Origin: Azospirillaceae bacterium | GTDB taxonomy: Bacteria; Pseudomonadota; Alphaproteobacteria; Azospirillales; Azospirillaceae | DNA length: 64,000 nt | Assembly (NCBI GenBank): GCA_028283825.1 | Contig: JAPWJW010000001.1 | Coordinates: 1,488,001 to 1,552,000, forward strand | Direction of reading: 5' to 3' | Shown: positions 63,858 to 64,000 of the stretch, one piece after another | Numbering within the stretch: position 1 is the first letter of the stretch | Layout of the letters: every line of letters begins with the position of its first letter | Made by a program: the position numbers and the translations under genes | The notes under the pieces: generated by a model | Told to the model about the DNA's origin: nothing | Database searches by the model: none | The model's input: the letters and a program-made list of their open reading frames with translations, nothing else

Positions 63858-64000
63858 ATGTCCGCCACCGGTGGCATTTCCTCCGCGTCGTCCTTTTGGA
63901 CGCGCAGCCTGGGCAGTTCCGCCGCGTCTGCAGCGGGGCAGGGGAAGGCCGCGTCCGGCAGTCAGGCCGCCGCCTCGTCCAACACGGCGACCCAAAGCGG
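63858..64000 (+). CDS. start of an Ala/Ser/Gly-rich protein, cut by the window end
   Basis: An ATG at 63858 opens a frame of 47 codons with no stop to the end of the window, preceded in frame by TAA codons just upstream, so no earlier start is possible. The visible part (MSATGGISSASSFWTRSLGS, then Ala/Ser/Gln-rich) is low complexity. There is no clear ribosome site. Behind flgE, a hook-length or hook-cap protein such as FliK or FlgD is conceivable, but nothing in the 47 residues shows this. Confidence 0.4.
   Translation, partial: MSATGGISSASSFWTRSLGSSAASAAGQGKAASGSQAAASSNTATQS

Noticed and set aside
63820-63860. A third sigma-54 promoter before the gene cut at the window end
   Set aside because: TGG and TTGC elements are present, but their distances are three bases off the required -24/-12 spacing.

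Overview
This 64 kb window is GC-rich, densely coded chromosomal DNA from an alphaproteobacterium. A Rhodospirillales/Azospirillaceae-type organism is my best guess; no rRNA or species marker is present, so this is inference. Pointers are a MucR/Ros zinc-finger regulator, an NDUFAF6-like protein, a Caulobacter-type D-xylose operon, Caulobacter-type TonB receptors, the block tatABC-serS-surE-pcm-LytM, and sigma-54 promoters on hook genes. I saw no tRNA, rRNA, CRISPR array, prophage or insertion sequence.

Left part (1-34.4 kb), plant-glycan use. GH95 alpha-L-fucosidase, GH3 beta-glucosidase, SGNH esterase, GH35 beta-galactosidase and a PA14-containing GH31 alpha-xylosidase together match the side-chain and backbone activities needed for xyloglucan oligosaccharides. 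Between them lie two tandem modules, each a TonB-dependent receptor followed by a flavin-dependent 'tryptophan halogenase' family gene. The second module ends in a DUF418 membrane protein. A LacI-family regulator sits after the alpha-xylosidase. After a metallophosphatase/cupredoxin/ECF sigma/anti-sigma cluster comes xylX-xylB-xylC-xylD, then an MFS sugar porter and an aldose epimerase: the oxidative (Weimberg) route for the xylose that the alpha-xylosidase would release. LacI-type 14-bp operators recur at both receptor genes, GH35, xylX, the GH95/GH3 divergent region and lacI itself, suggesting that uptake, depolymerisation and xylose catabolism are co-regulated.

Middle part (34.4-56.4 kb), housekeeping and assorted genes. 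It holds two convergent TPR/glycosyltransferase-like paralogues (one frameshifted), an HD hydrolase, a TorT-like periplasmic protein, MucR, a DUF815 ATPase, YajC (with no secDF behind it), an Mth938-domain protein and Fe-superoxide dismutase. Two divergent squalene/phytoene-synthase-family genes, a LysR regulator beside an aldehyde dehydrogenase, and trmFO (also frameshifted) follow. The Tat translocase, serS, surE, pcm and a catalytically degenerate LysM/LytM lipoprotein close this part. The Tat system is needed by substrates such as the GH95 enzyme, which has a twin-arginine leader.

Right part (56.4-64 kb), flagellar hook genes. FlgK, an oversized FlgL-like protein, a 98-residue unknown and an oversized FlgE are present, with clear -24/-12 sigma-54 promoter matches before flgK and flgE. 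The extra length of FlgL and FlgE looks like copies of one repeated beta-rich module. The window ends inside the start of another gene.
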